From Anaspis maculata (lineage: Eukaryota > Arthropoda > Insecta > Coleoptera > Scraptiidae), in assembly GCA_949128115.1 (NCBI GenBank), contig OX421964.1, forward strand, positions 4,798,501 to 4,862,500: 64,000 nucleotides of DNA, given 5' to 3'. Under the pieces are notes generated by a model. That model did no database searches and was not told the origin of the DNA. It saw only the letters and a program-made list of their open reading frames with translations. Below are positions 11,270 through 23,368 of this stretch, one piece after another. The position numbers and the translations under genes are program-made. Positions within the stretch are counted from its first letter, which is position 1. Each line of letters opens with the position of its first letter.

Positions 11270-12281
11270 CTAGTATATTGGAAATAGAATATCTGCTGGA
11301 ATTAATTCAAACAAAAACGATTTTTTTACCATGGCTAGCTCTCAGTTCCCTCTTCAACATATCAAAAGTCCTCAACTCTGAGCCTGCTACAAATTAGTAT
11401 ACAGGGTGAAAATGTATTATTTTTCTTTATTTTCGTTCTTTTCCAAAAAACTTATGACTGAAAAAAACGATTTTAGGCTAGTTTGATAGGCCATAGTCTT
11501 CCAATAAACATATGAAAAATATACCACTCAGCAACTGCTGTGTATCAAGTTACAGGGTGAAAACTATTTTTGATATTCAATTTTTTTTCGTAGTGAAACT
11601 GATCTAGATTGGAGCCGGTTCCAATTCTTTTGCAAGCTTATAATGTCATACTGAACATATAAAAAGGATACATTTCTGCAACTGCTGCTTTTCAATTTAC
11701 AGGGTGAAAAGTCATTTTCACGTTTCAATTTTTTTCTTGGTGAAATTGGCTCACACATCAATTTCGACTGATTCTTCTGTAAACTTGAAGTCTCTAGTCA
11801 AACATACCAAAATAATACATTTCTGCTACAGCTACGTTTTTTTTGTACAAATTTAAATGTTTGGGTGTATTCGGGTAAATTGCATCAAAAATTCAAAGAA
11901 TCTTGGAACGCAACCAAACATTTAAATTTGTAAATAAAAACGTAGCTGTAGCAGAAATATATTATTTTGATATGTTTGACTAGAAACCTCAAATTTACAG
12001 AAAAACCAGTCGCTATTGTTGTGTGAGCCGATTTCATCAAGAAAAAAAATGAAACGTGAAAATAACTTCCCACCCTGTAAATTGAGGAGCAGCGGATGCA
12101 GAGATGTGTCCTTCATATATGTTCAGTATGACATTATAGGTTTGCAAAAGAACTGGAATCGGCTTCAATCTAGATCAGTTCCACCAAGAAAAAAAATTGA
12201 AGATGAAAAATAGTTTTCACCCTGTAACTTGATACGCAGTAGTTGCTGGATGGTATATTTTTTATATGTTTATTGGAAGAT
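11270..12281. mobile_element. Fold-back element, left part, arms of tandem subunits
   Basis: A palindrome is centred near 11890. The left arm holds three CAGGGTGAAAA motifs (about 11402, 11554, 11700) spaced ~150 bp, each in a similar subunit containing TTTCAATTTTTTTC and GTGAAAT. The right arm holds the inverted CACCCTGTAA copies (about 12070, 12217) and then continues at 17690-17930 after an insertion (CACCCTGTATA near 17778). Tandem subunits within inverted arms recall FB-type fold-back elements. It is non-coding. Confidence 0.75.
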
Positions 12282-12284
12282 TTG

Positions 12285-13720
12285 TTACGACCGAAAATGG
12301 GCCTACAGAAAGGATACCGCTATTTTGCTTTGTTCTACACTTTATTTCGTAATTACAGCACTACGTACTATAGGCTGGATTCCGTCCACTGTATGGTTTG
12401 AGCATGGTATCGTCTGATATTTTCCTCCGGGTGCACTGTTCCACTTTTTGGTTGAAATTGGGCACTTCTCTGGTCGGTTCCGTTCCTGAGGGGTGTTCGC
12501 TTGTCCTTGTTGTCGTCCTAAGTGTCCTGTTGTGCAGGATAAACCTGAAATTACTGTTTTAATTAATTGTAAAACTTTGTTGACGAGGGTGATCCTAACC
12601 TCATTCGTGATTTCGTGTCAAACTGGGCCCGGCCGGTGGTTGCCGCGGATGATGGCTGTGTGGATCGGTGTTGATTTCGGCGTTGTCTCCGCTCCTCGAA
12701 GATGCAAGCTTCACGGAAGAAATTGGAATTGGGAATTGACCGGTTTGTTTTGTTGTTCTGGCAGAATATTCCGTTCTGTCAATGCTGTCATACTTGGTTA
12801 CCTGTCACTGGGCATTGCTGCCAATCGAGCATATGAACTGACACTGTTTTTTTTTGTTGCACTTGCGCGGCAAAAACAGAAACAAGAAGTCTCAGTGGAG
12901 ATAAACGAAAAAGTGGCGTCGCTATTTTTCCAAAAACGTGTAGCTACCTGTAAAGTGAAACCTCGACGGATTTTGTGCATTTTTCTCGTTGGAATTGAGA
13001 ATTGGCCGTCGAGATTTCGTCGAACCTGTTCGGATTAACACAGGTACACGTAAAAGCGAAATTTGTTTGAAAATTCGCACGACTGCGGTCGGATCAAAAA
13101 TTGGAAAAATTCGTGACTTTGCCCCTTCACCTTCAATCTCCGATTTACCATCACCAGGTATGTCACTGATTTTCTTTGACGCGTTTCCCGAGGAAAACAT
13201 TGTATATTTTTAGGCATTTGGATTTTCTTTTCGTGGAAGGCGGAAGAAATACTTCTCTTCATCGTTGTTGAGGACGGAATCTGGAGCGCTGAAGTCGATC
13301 CGTACAACTGAGTTTTGCAGTGTATATCTGCCTACTTAAAGAGCCGCACACGATCTGAGGTGGGCTTTGGAATTTTGCTTTGGGTGCTTTGGTAATAATT
13401 TGTTGTTGTTTTTTTTAGGCTCTTTTCCTCTTTTCTCTTCTTTTTTCTTTTCTTTCCTTTCCTTTTCTTTTCTTTGGTCTTTATTTTTCGTATTCATTTC
13501 CTGAGAATCGAAGTCGCAACCTGCTGGATCGAAGCGTGCCTTTTGGAAGTACCTATCGTTCGTGTGTGTCATCAGCAATACACGAGGCCACATCACCGTC
13601 ATCTAGGTCGCCACCATCAGTTAAGTTGCATGCTTCGGTTCCTTTTTTGTTTATTCTTATTTGTGTAGTGTGCTACTACGCTTGTAGTTGTAGTCAATAC
13701 TATTATTCGGTCGTAGATAT
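12285..13720. other. No gene recognised (part of the insertion)
   Basis: There is an open frame of 181 codons at 12493-13038 without any domain I recognise. A polypyrimidine run lies at about 13420-13490. The sequence is less AT-rich than the surroundings. It may be untranslated or regulatory sequence of an unidentified element. Confidence 0.35.
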
Positions 13721-13721
13721 A

Positions 13722-16700
13722 GGGGAGACCGGGGTTGGTTGTTACAATTTTCACTTCTGATTTTTTTTCAAGTGTATGTTTATGGTTAGCGAGAAACAGA
13801 ATGCACCTGCATATAGATTGAATCTTCCTCCTACTCCAAACATAGCAGTTGCGTCTCAAAGTGACCACAAAAAATTATAAATTTGTTTTTAGGTGCTGGT
13901 GCAGATTGTAAGAACTTGCCCCATGTCGGGGTTGGTTGTTACAAGCTTGGGGCAGGTTGCTACAAGCTTAAATTGTAATACATTTTAAAGATTTTTATTA
14001 GACACAAAATAACATTAACATTAAAAATAAGAAACGTCAGCCTTAAACAAAATGAAACAAAAATAAACTCTTATAAAGTCTGCAAATTAAAAAAAATAAC
14101 TCATGGTAATTAACAAAAAAAATCCAAAACCAACATTAGTCTGATAGATCGTCATCCGAGTCGCAATTTTGGCAACGATAGAATAACGGATTCATACCAT
14201 CCGTGCACTCCTCATGCGCCCATTGGTGACATTTTGTGCATTTTATCCACTTTTCACCTGGTTTTGAGTTGGTGTAGGGCTCACCGCATACCAAACAAAA
14301 AGTATCTTCATCGCTCGATCCATCTGTTTCTTCGAACTTTGTACTTTTATTCTTCCTCTTTCTCTTTGGTTTTTTATCAGTTCCAATGGTAGTAGATAGA
14401 TTTCGCTTTGTTCCTTTAGATTTCACCACCTGTTTCATTTTCTTCGCATTTCTCTTTTCTTGTTCTTCTTGTAGTTCATTTTTATTTGGAGTATCTGTCA
14501 GTATTGCGGTTTTACGTTTCTTGCGGCCCTTTCTAGTGTTCAGACGTTTCGCAGCCTTAGGAAACAGTCTTAAGTCTGAAGGACTGTAATAGGTCTTCGA
14601 ATTGCCGGACAATCCTGACCCTGAAGGCTTTTGCACATCAACATCTTCAAACGATATAGAAGATTGGGGCGGCGTTTGATGTCCAGCTACAATGGAAGCT
14701 TGGAACTCTTCCTGAGCTGCAGAAATTACCTCTGCTGGTTCATCGGCTTGGACATCCATTATATCGTCATCATCATTTCTTCTTGCATCACTAAATCGCT
14801 CTTCATTGCGATTTCTTTCTTGAACACCGTTCTCTTCTTCATCGCCGTTCCTGTCTTCGTTACCGTTCCCTTCCTCGTCGCTGTTTCTTTCTTTGTCACC
14901 GTTCATTTCTTCATTATCGGCATTTGGATTGGGACGGTCCGTTACGGCACTCGCCATAAATTCGTCATCTGTAAATATGTGTCGGTTCAGGGGCCAGATG
15001 CCAGAGACTCGGAATCCAGATTGAATATTCTTTGGAGTCGTGGCTAACGGCAGAGAGTCCTTTACCACTCCTGGAATATCGTAGATATTCATAGTCTTTC
15101 CGGGATTGTTGCGCATCCAAGCATCGGCCATGCTGTTGACGTATTTTTTGAAAGGTCCAAAGACCGAACGATCGAGTGGTTGGAGTTTATGGGAACAATG
15201 TGGGGGAAGTGATACAATTACAACTCTGCTTTCCCTACAGAGCTCAATACCTTCTAGCGAAAGGTGTGAATCATGATTGTCAAGTATCAACAATACAGGT
15301 CGCTCTTTAGTGCACCGCGCATGTTTGATGAAGTGCTTCAAGAAAATCACGAAATCTTCCTGTATCATCCAACCCGATTTATTCACCGTTCCAATACAGC
15401 CTGGCGGACCATTGGCAACAAAATAACTCCTGTAATTCTTACGTGGGAACACGAACATTGGTGGAATTGCGTTTCCACTGGCGCTGACTGCTAGGGCTAA
15501 TGTCACTAAAGTTCCTCTTTCTGCAGAGGTGACTGACTCGACTTGTTTAACTCCTTTTTTAGCGATTATCTTATCGGGTCGTTGCACCGTTGTAACCCCA
15601 GTTTCGTCCATGTTGTAAATGTCTTGACACTCAAAGTTGTAACGAGTCATTACGTCGTGTAGCAAATCAAAGAACTTGTTGACGTTTTCTCTGTTGAAAC
15701 TGGTTGCCCTGCTAAGGCTAGTTGCCTCCGGAGTTCGCAAAGATAAATTTGGATGGCGCTTGAGAAACGAAGATAACCAGTCAACCGATGCCATCTTATT
15801 CTCGCGCCAGGATTCATGCACCGCCATATTGTTTTTGATGGCAAAATCGTAGCCCAGTCTCCTTACTTCTTTTGTTGAAAGACCAAAGTACATCTTGGAG
15901 CATTCGATCAGGTACTTTGACAGCTCTTCCTCCATGGCGTCCGTAAAAATCTGACGATTTCTTACATACCCAACCGTAGGATTTTGTACTGTAGAAAAAT
16001 AATACGCAAGACTGTTAAAAAATATGAACCCAAATTATTATTATCATTTCAGTTTAGGTACCTACCTCCATCTTCAATTTTTTTGCAAAATCTACGCAAA
16101 GTCATAAAGTTGATCATAAATTCTTCGGCAACTTTGCAAAGTGATCTTCGGTTTTGTAAAACCTCCACGGCTGCGGAATGGAAAATTTCATCCGAGATTT
16201 TGCCCCTTTCAGTTTTTCTTTTGTACGTCCTCATCCTGTTAAATATTCAAAAGATTAACAGTGAGTAAACTTTTTGCTCACATTACGATTTCACAATAAA
16301 ATAGATCAATGGGGTTGGTTGTTACAATGTTACAACTGACCCCGTCAAGACTGTAACAACCAGCCCCAACTGTACTTTGAAAACTCAATCGGCCATTCCT
16401 ACATAACCCTTGAACTGATCACAATGGGTAAGTATGGAAAATATTCTGCATTTGCCAATGTTTCTTCAAAACAATTAGTAGATATGTCGGAGTTTATCCG
16501 TAATTGTAATGAAACGAGCAATTCACTGATTAATATTTACTCAGAGGGCTTAAAAACACTGAAAATCAGCTCACCTGACAACGCCTTCTCATACCGCCAT
16601 GCAACTTCATAGGAACTTAAGTCGGCAAATAACGAACATCTAGGGAACAGGATTGCCACTCTCCCCCCAAAGGCGCGCTTTTTAAATGCACTGTAACAAC

Positions 16701-16732
16701 CAACCCCTGTAACAACCAACCCCGGTCTCCCC
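13722..16732 (-). mobile_element. Complete pogo/Tigger-like DNA transposon
   Basis: The ends are perfect inverted repeats beginning GGGGAGACCGGGGTTGGTTG (left 13722; right ends CCGGTCTCCCC at 16732). A TA dinucleotide flanks both sides (13720-13721 and 16733-16734), the target duplication of this superfamily. The length is 3,011 bp. Variants of GGGGTTGGTTGTTACA recur inside both ends (about 13927, 13950, 16310, 16358, 16692) and may be transposase binding sites. It encodes one spliced transposase. Confidence 0.9.
14136..16234 (-). CDS. pogo/Tigger-like DDE transposase with PHD-like C-terminus (two exons)
   Basis: The gene is read as exon 1 16234-16066, a 77-bp intron 15989-16065 (minus-strand donor GGAG|GTAGGT, acceptor TTTCTACAG), and exon 2 15988-14136. 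The spliced length is 2,022 nt (673 aa) with phase preserved. Exon 1 carries a psq-type HTH (ISDEIFHSAAVEVLQNRRS). Next is a CENPB-type region (VDWLSSFLKRHPNLSLRTPE), then the DDE core: D in YNMDETGV, D in LLILDNHDSH, D in HKLQPLDRSVFG. The last two are 36 residues apart. After a low-complexity N/E/D-rich stretch and basic K/R blocks comes a C-terminal zinc finger with PHD-like spacing (CLVCGEPY, CTKCHQWAHEEC, CQNC). It would bind the element ends and cut and paste into TA. No disruption is visible, so it may be active. Without exon 1 the ORF would start at 15935 and lack the HTH. Confidence 0.92.
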
Positions 16733-16734
16733 TA

Positions 16735-17689
16735 CCGCTAACCGTAGACACGTAGCACGTGGTTTAAATCAGTTGCAATCAATCAGTAGTGACGTCATAC
16801 ATTTGTTTTTATTGTATTGTATTTTGAAATTGTGATTGAATTGATGCATAAGTAGTTGAGTTAGTTCTGGCGCTTGATTAACAGCTTAGTTCTGAATACT
16901 ATTACGTAGTGCCGCCTACTGGCGCTTGCCGCGGGTGGGTAGTTGCGGAATTGGTCGTAGTAGTAGTCGCTAATTCCGGTCTAGCCCCTAACAAAGACTG
17001 CCCCGTGTACACGTAGGTAACATCCTTGTTTAGGTTGCGCTTGTGTTTTTTTTTACAGGACACTACCTACGGCTGAGGCTCAATACTTGCCTGTTTCGGT
17101 CGAATGGTGTCGCCGCTACACCCAGTATCATTAACGTGTTGGTTTATTGTTCACTACTTACGGTATCAGCTCACTTAGGCCCTTCAGGCTCTTGTCAGTC
17201 AGGTTATGATACACCTGATATTTTATTTTAAACTGCACTTCATATAACTTATAACTGTACTTACCTTCACGTAATTTCTTTTGTTTTCAACATTATCATT
17301 TCCTGTCAAGTAATACAGACACACGAATTGGTTCTGGAATATATTTGTTTTATTACCTTCGCAATCACAACTACGTATTTTTTTTTATAAGTGCTTACCT
17401 TATTGTGGCGGTCATTATTTCGTGGTTCATTTGAGCGCAATAAGTGATGAGTATCAAGTGACTTGGCGGCAAATTGGACTTTGTCTGATTTTCCCTTCTG
17501 ATTATTTTTAGTTGTGTTTTCTTGATCAAACATCTTTCGACCTTGTAGAACGGTACTGTGGTGAATCAACTAAACCACGTGGCGCCCAGTTATCTATTTA
17601 CCCACCCCATTCTCCACTTGTAGTCGGCGGGCCTCTGCAGTATCTAACTACCTGGTCACAGGAAGGTAACGAATTGAAACGTGGTTATA
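16735..17689. other. No gene recognised (part of the insertion)
   Basis: Non-coding as far as I can tell. TGGCGCCCAGTTA near 17580 superficially resembles a retroelement primer-binding site, but no LTR is visible next to it. Confidence 0.35.
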
Positions 17690-17930
17690 GACTATGGCCT
17701 ATCAAACTAGCCTGAAACCGTTTTTTTCGGTCATCAGTTTTTCAAAAAAAAAAGAAAGTAAAGCAAAATAATAAACTTTCACCCTGTATACTGATTTGTA
17801 GCAGTCCCAGAGTTGAGGACTTTTGATATGTTGAAGAAGGGACTGTAAGCTTGCCATGGTGAAAAAATCGTTTTTGTTTGAATTAATTCCAGCAAAGCAC
17901 CTATTTTTCTCTATTTCCAATATACTATTC
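17690..17930. mobile_element. Fold-back element, right outer arm
   Basis: This is the reverse complement of 11270-11500. GACTATGGCCTATCAAACTA, CACCCTGTATACTGAT and CCAATATACTATTC mirror the left arm. It is the distal part of the palindrome split by the 5.4-kb insertion. Confidence 0.75.
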
Positions 17931-18429
17931 ACTTTGTGGACTAGAAGTTACAAAATATCCAAATTTCTGCCACATTCACCAGGAGTCAGTACACGGATTT
18001 TTCAATGAAATGTGCGGGATTCCTTTACTACGCGTCCATTACTCCATTAGTCTCCCAAATGTTTAACATCATTGAGTAATTATATCTGTGCTAATTATTG
18101 TACTATATTTCTTTTTTGATTTTCCAGGTTTGGGAGAATCAGAAGGGGAGCTCTATTCTTTTTATACAGGTACTTATTTTTGTCTTGTAGCAATAGCTCA
18201 TCTACAAGTGTCGTCAAACGTCAAACCTACGTCAAATCGCAAATATACCATCTTTGCGTAATTACTCAGCGTGAAACCTGAATTTACATTGATCATCAAA
18301 AGACGGATTAGCTATCAACTGGTTGAATATTTGGGTGAAACCCACGGTTATTCAGTTAGATTTGAGTTTCACCTCGAGTTTCACTAAATAAAGTGAATTC
18401 ATAAGTCAAGTGAATCTGGAATATTCCAA
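17931..18429. other. No gene recognised
   Basis: AT-rich spacer between two fold-back structures. I see nothing supportable in it. Confidence 0.4.
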
Positions 18430-19225
18430 AACTAGTGGGGTCGGCTTTGTCCATCACCGCAAGCGAAATTTTAGTTCAGATCCTGTATACAGGGTGAAGA
18501 AGAAAAACAATTTAAAAATATTGCGTCTTTTAAACCATCAATTGGATGGTTGTTGAGGTACACCAAACCATTTTGATACATTAATAACTGTTTTTGGGAT
18601 AATTTAAAAAAACTGAGATCTGTCAAAAAAAAAACATTATCTTTATTATATCGCTTATTTTTGAAGATATCTGAATGAAATTTGGTATTTGCTTTATAAA
18701 AGACGTCATAAATGGATAACAGCTGCAGTTATTTTCTAGGCTTACTATTTTCCTAAATAAGACAGTCAACTTTTTTGGGGGGGATCCGCCATCTTGCTTA
18801 GTGAATATCAAGCTGATGACCGGAAAAATGACTGATAGTCATTGGGCTAGTATCATGCCATTACTATATCATGTGAAAGATCACCTTGGATGGACCATCA
18901 TACCATTTTTGCTGAAAGAAACATGACGCACTGATTTTATCGGGTTCCTCAGAGCTCAAGGACCTACTTCCAGCCATCGAGCCATTGCAAATAATTAAAC
19001 ACCGCATTTATGACCCCTGATCATTTCTCAGGTTGCTCACCAAGATTCATAGCCATAAATGTAGCGGTTTGGTTTTAGCAGCTGTTTGAATTGAGAAGTG
19101 TTGCCTTTTCGTGAAAAAAAAAAACAGAAAGTTACAAGGTCTCTAGGTCATTGGGAATAGGTCCTCCACGGAATGTTGAAAATTCATACTAAATTATTAG
19201 AGAAAAGTGCATTCTTTAGCATAGG

Positions 19226-21599
19226 TTTAAAGAAACGGCTGAAAATTGTTCGAAACGGTTTCTTTTGTCTTGTTAAGCGTTAAATTATGGATCTTTTTGG
19301 CGATTTTCATGCCTCCAGCCTATTTAGATGATGAGATGAAATTCTTCGATTTCTTATCACCCTGTGATGTCATCTGCATAGATCGCCATCATGCCAACAT
19401 TTCCCAAAGTTGAAGGAGAAATCTGAATATAATATATTCCAAAATACATTGCGGCATCAAAATTAATAAGGTTCTCTCCTCCATTATTAGTGTTGCCCTA
19501 CCGCATAATTTGTCCGCTTCCTACCTACTGCAAAATAGTCTTTCATGTTCGTCCAACATCACATGAGTACATCCTGTGCCAGTTTTTTGAAATCTATACT
19601 GTGACCGATCGCACCCCACCCCATTCAGGAAATTGAATGAGGCAGAAACGAAAGGGCCCGCCAGAGGCGTTTGACATGCAGAAATGAAAATGATACTTCA
19701 CCTTTCCCTTTACTCAATGGTTTTGGCCGGCTGATCTGGCTCTAGGGTAGTTCCACTGCTTTGCGTAGCATCTCAAGGTCGTATCCTAGGTAAGAGCAGT
19801 CTCGAAGGAGGAAGTCAGGCGGAAGTAGAAGAAGAATCAAAACACACACACTCTCGACAAACAGTTTTACTTTCAGAAAGAATTTTATAAAGCTTTCTAC
19901 ATGAAATAAGGTATGAGTCAGTAACAGAATCAAACTTCACAAATGACAGGATTTCGTCAGGCAAGATTTCCCCTCACAACAAAGCTCAACACCCCCCCCC
20001 CCCCTTTGTATCGCATTTGCGCCCGGACAGAGAGCCACGCGACAATGTGTAAAGAGAGACAGAAGATTAATCTGGAACAAACTAAATCAGTGTCGTTGGT
20101 GTACCTAGAGGAGAACACACTCTCAACACACGACTCTTTCTTTTGGCGTGGACACGAGGGTGGCAAAGGATTTAGACACACAGTATAATCATGCACAATG
20201 TGAATAAAAATTATGTAGGCACAGAAAACAATAGATAATCAATAAACAATAACTTAACTTAATCCTAAACCTTGGGAAGAGAACCCCAAATTTCACCCCT
20301 AACGGACAGTTTATGGGAAAGCTCTTGTAAGACCAACAAGAGCAGAAAACATGAGGAGTGTCCAACACTTGAGATGCCAGAGGAGAACGAGTGTATTACC
20401 ATCGGGCACTAACGCCAGTTAAGTGCGGGTCATCATGGGCCTTCACCGCATACTGAGCTAGCTTGACCGGGCCAGATAGCAAAGCATGTCTCGTGGCTAC
20501 TGGCCGGACGTAATACAACTCAACTCGAACACAGAACAAGTATACTAGTGCCGCAAGAAAGAGCCCATTTACACCCAATAAATGAATAAAATACAATCAT
20601 ACACTCCCTGAAATAAAGAGATGTGAAGAAGACCAACAATGAGTAAAGCTCACCCTGTCCCACACAAATCTCACACACAATGGGTGACTAGGACATGTTT
20701 ACATCTTGTAGATCCCATCTCAATTTCGTTTACGGCTTGTAGATTCCATTTCAATTTTTATGTGCATCTCGTAAGTCTCATCTCAATTTTATGTTCATCT
20801 CAATTTCCACGTGCCGGTTTAATAAACCCCTTGTGGTAAAGTTGATGTCGTACGAGCCCTCTCTCGTAAACAAAATCCCTTTTTTGGTCATTGTTGTTGT
20901 TGGACATGCCCTGTGTCTTGAAGCTAACCATCAGCTACCCCCGGGGTATGAGAATCGGAAGGACAAAGCCACTCACAACCACTAATAAATATTTTTACCA
21001 TCTTTTGTACAAACCAGGGCCAAGAATTATCCGCCACGGCGATGACCCAGTCTCTCTCTCCGCCACTGGAAGGTCCACTTGCCCAGGAGGACTGCAGGGC
21101 GATATCTCGATCCCCTGTCTCTCCAAAACATGCCGCGAAACTCTCCCCGCGAACACAAAGCAAACGATACAAGCCTAACTTGAGGTTTACTAATTCCTAC
21201 TACGCAGTTAGCAAGCAAATGAATCTTTTCCTCGTCGGAAATTGGTAAAAGTTACGGGTTACCTGGCGTTTTTACTGCCAGCCAGCTCCTGATGCCTCAT
21301 CTTCGGTCTTTCGGGATGATTTCCAAAATTACCGTGGTAGAATCGGCTGAATATTCGAGTGTTTTACGGACGGGACACAGCAACTGGGCCAAGCTTCTAG
21401 TATGGCGTCTCTCTACCTTCTTCCTCCCGCTCGCCCGCTTCCCGTCGGTCGAGCAAAATCAATAAAACCAATAATCCATATGTGTCACGTACAGTGGATA
21501 TCTGGTGGTATACGTCAGCCTCTAGGTTCGTAGTTATTTTACTCGATTTTACTCGAGGGAGGAATTAGTTGACGGCCGGGGGTCCTGGACGGTTTCAAT
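19226..21599. other. Unique centre of the fold-back, no gene recognised
   Basis: I see no transposase, RT or RNA gene. There is a short poly-C tract near 19991-20003, and short frames without motifs. It could be an inserted non-autonomous element or captured host DNA. Confidence 0.4.
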
Positions 21600-22205
21600 A
21601 CTGAAGAATGCACTTTTTTCTAATAACTCAGCATAAATCTATCAAAATTCCATGGAGGATCTCTTTCCAATGACCTAAGAAATGACCCAGAGACCTCACG
21701 ATTTTCTGTTTTTTTCATGAAAAATCGACACTTTTTTATTTAAATAGCTGCTAAAGACAACCTGAAGAATGATGATCAAGGGTCATAATCGCGGTGTTCA
21801 ATTACTTGCAATGGCTCGATGGCTAGCAGTAGATCCTCTAGTTCTGAGGAATCCGATAAAATCTGTGCATTACCTTTCTTTCAGCAAAAATGGTATGATG
21901 GTTCATCCAAGGTGATCTTTCACATGATGGAGTAATGGCATGATACTAGCCTAATAACTATAAGTTCTTTTTTCGGTCATCAGCTTCATATTCACAAAAC
22001 AAGATGGCGGCTCCCCTCCAAAAAAGTTGACTGTCTTATTTAGGAAAATAGTAGGCCTAGAAAATAACTGCAGCTGTCATCTATTTATGACGTCTTTTTC
22101 AGGGCAAATACTAAATTCCATTTCGATATCTTCAAAAATTAGCGATAAATGAAAATAATGTTTTTTTGACAGATCTCAGTTTTTTGAGAACATCTCGAAA
22201 ACGGT

Positions 22206-22541
22206 AATAATGGAGTATTATGCTGAAAAATTTTTTTGATTGAAATGAAAACTACATTGAAAAATAATTGACCCGTGTTTTTTTATTCAGTCAAAAATCG
22301 TATCGTTTGGGCGCAATAAATAAATAACATCAACTAGTTCTGACGTCACAGCGGGTCACCGCCTATACCGCCTGTGTAAATGACGTCAGAAATAGGCAGA
22401 ATATAGGAGTTTCGTTTATTTATTGCGCCCAAACGATACGATTTTTGGCTGAATAAAAAAATACGGGTCAGCTATTTTTCAATATAGTTTCTGATTCCAT
22501 CGACAAAAAAATATTTTTCCAAAAGTATAATACTCCATTGT
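22206..22541. mobile_element. Nested palindromic MITE
   Basis: AATGGAGTATTAT at the left end is mirrored by ATAATACTCCATT on the right. CGTATCGTTTGGGCGCAATA (about 22300) is mirrored by TATTGCGCCCAAACGATACG (about 22422). The centre near 22365 has TGACGTCA-like sites on both sides. The opposite arm of the host fold-back lacks it, so it inserted later. Confidence 0.8.
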
Positions 22542-22715
22542 TTCAAAATGATTTGATGTACCTCAACAACCATCAAATTGCGCATCATATGACATGTCCT
22601 GCGATACTCTACCTTTGTCCGTTCAAAAGATGCAATTTTCTTAAATTGTTTTTCTTCTTCACCCTGTATACACGATCTAAACTAAAATTTTGCTTGCGGC
22701 GATGGACAGAATTGT

Positions 22716-23368
22716 TCAGACAGGTTCTAAGAACATGCCTGCCACAAAGCATTGCAATACTCAAAAATGCAGCGTACAGGACTTTTTCCAAACGTGCCGA
22801 CTCCATCAAACGGCAACAACTTACATAGATCTTTACACGCATCATTTCTTTTCCAGGTAAACGCTAATGCAGTTTTCAACGAACGGCCCCCAGTCGGCCG
22901 GCCTACACCTACGCAGTCGCCCCCACTCGGTGTTCTTCTCAACTCATCAAATTGTTTGTTCATCATGACTTTTCTCAACCCCCTCAAATCTTTAATATAG
23001 GAATTGTCACTTGAACACATTGAAGTTTATTTAAATTTTATAATTATTTTTTTACTGTTTTGCGACGCATCAATTACCTAGGTAGGTACTATAGGTTATA
23101 TTAGCATTGACGGAACATTTAGTGAGGTCTGTAAAACCAGAAGCCAAAATCAAAATGAAGTGTGCAGGTGAGATGACAATATTATAAGCTGGACGGCTCA
23201 AAAACCGAAATCTAGGAGGAAAAGGGTCTTCCGTGAGCGCGTAGGTCACAAAGTAGGCACCCAGTGACAAACGGTGATCATAGCCAAGTGTATATTTGGA
23301 AGTTTTGCTGCGATACAAAGGCTATATTTGATTGAAGAAGTATGTAACAAGACGCAATCTTACTATAC
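22716..23368. other. No gene recognised
   Basis: Short frames only. A GC-richer stretch at 22880-22935 has no recognisable product. Confidence 0.4.

Larger units (their letters stand above)
12282..17689. mobile_element. 5.4-kb insertion splitting the fold-back element
   Basis: The left arm reads GGCCATAGTCTTCCAATAAA across a junction. On the right arm its complement is split: TTTATTGGAAGA ends at about 12281 and GACTATGGCCTATC resumes at about 17690. Everything between is therefore inserted. Only AGA is shared at both edges, so no longer target duplication is clear. I recognise neither LTRs nor TIRs at its ends. It contains the pogo/Tigger-like element at 13722-16732. Confidence 0.65.
18430..22715. 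mobile_element. Large fold-back structure with long inverted repeats
   Basis: The left arm (about 18430-19225) and right arm (about 21600-22715) are reverse complements. Matching landmarks are TGTATACAGGGTGAAGAAG (18485) with CTTCTTCACCCTGTATACA (22657), and TAAATAAGACAGTCAAC (18752) with GTTGACTGTCTTATTTA (22026). The right arm is longer because another palindrome (22206-22541) is inserted in it. The central 2.4 kb has no recognised gene. Confidence 0.8.

Noticed and set aside
12493..13038. 181-codon ORF in the 5.4-kb insertion
   Set aside because: No recognisable domain, ordinary composition, no supporting splice or promoter context. Kept only as unknown sequence.
17579..17592. TGGCGCCCAGTTA as retroelement primer-binding site
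   Set aside because: No LTR precedes it and no gag/pol follows. Chance match likely.
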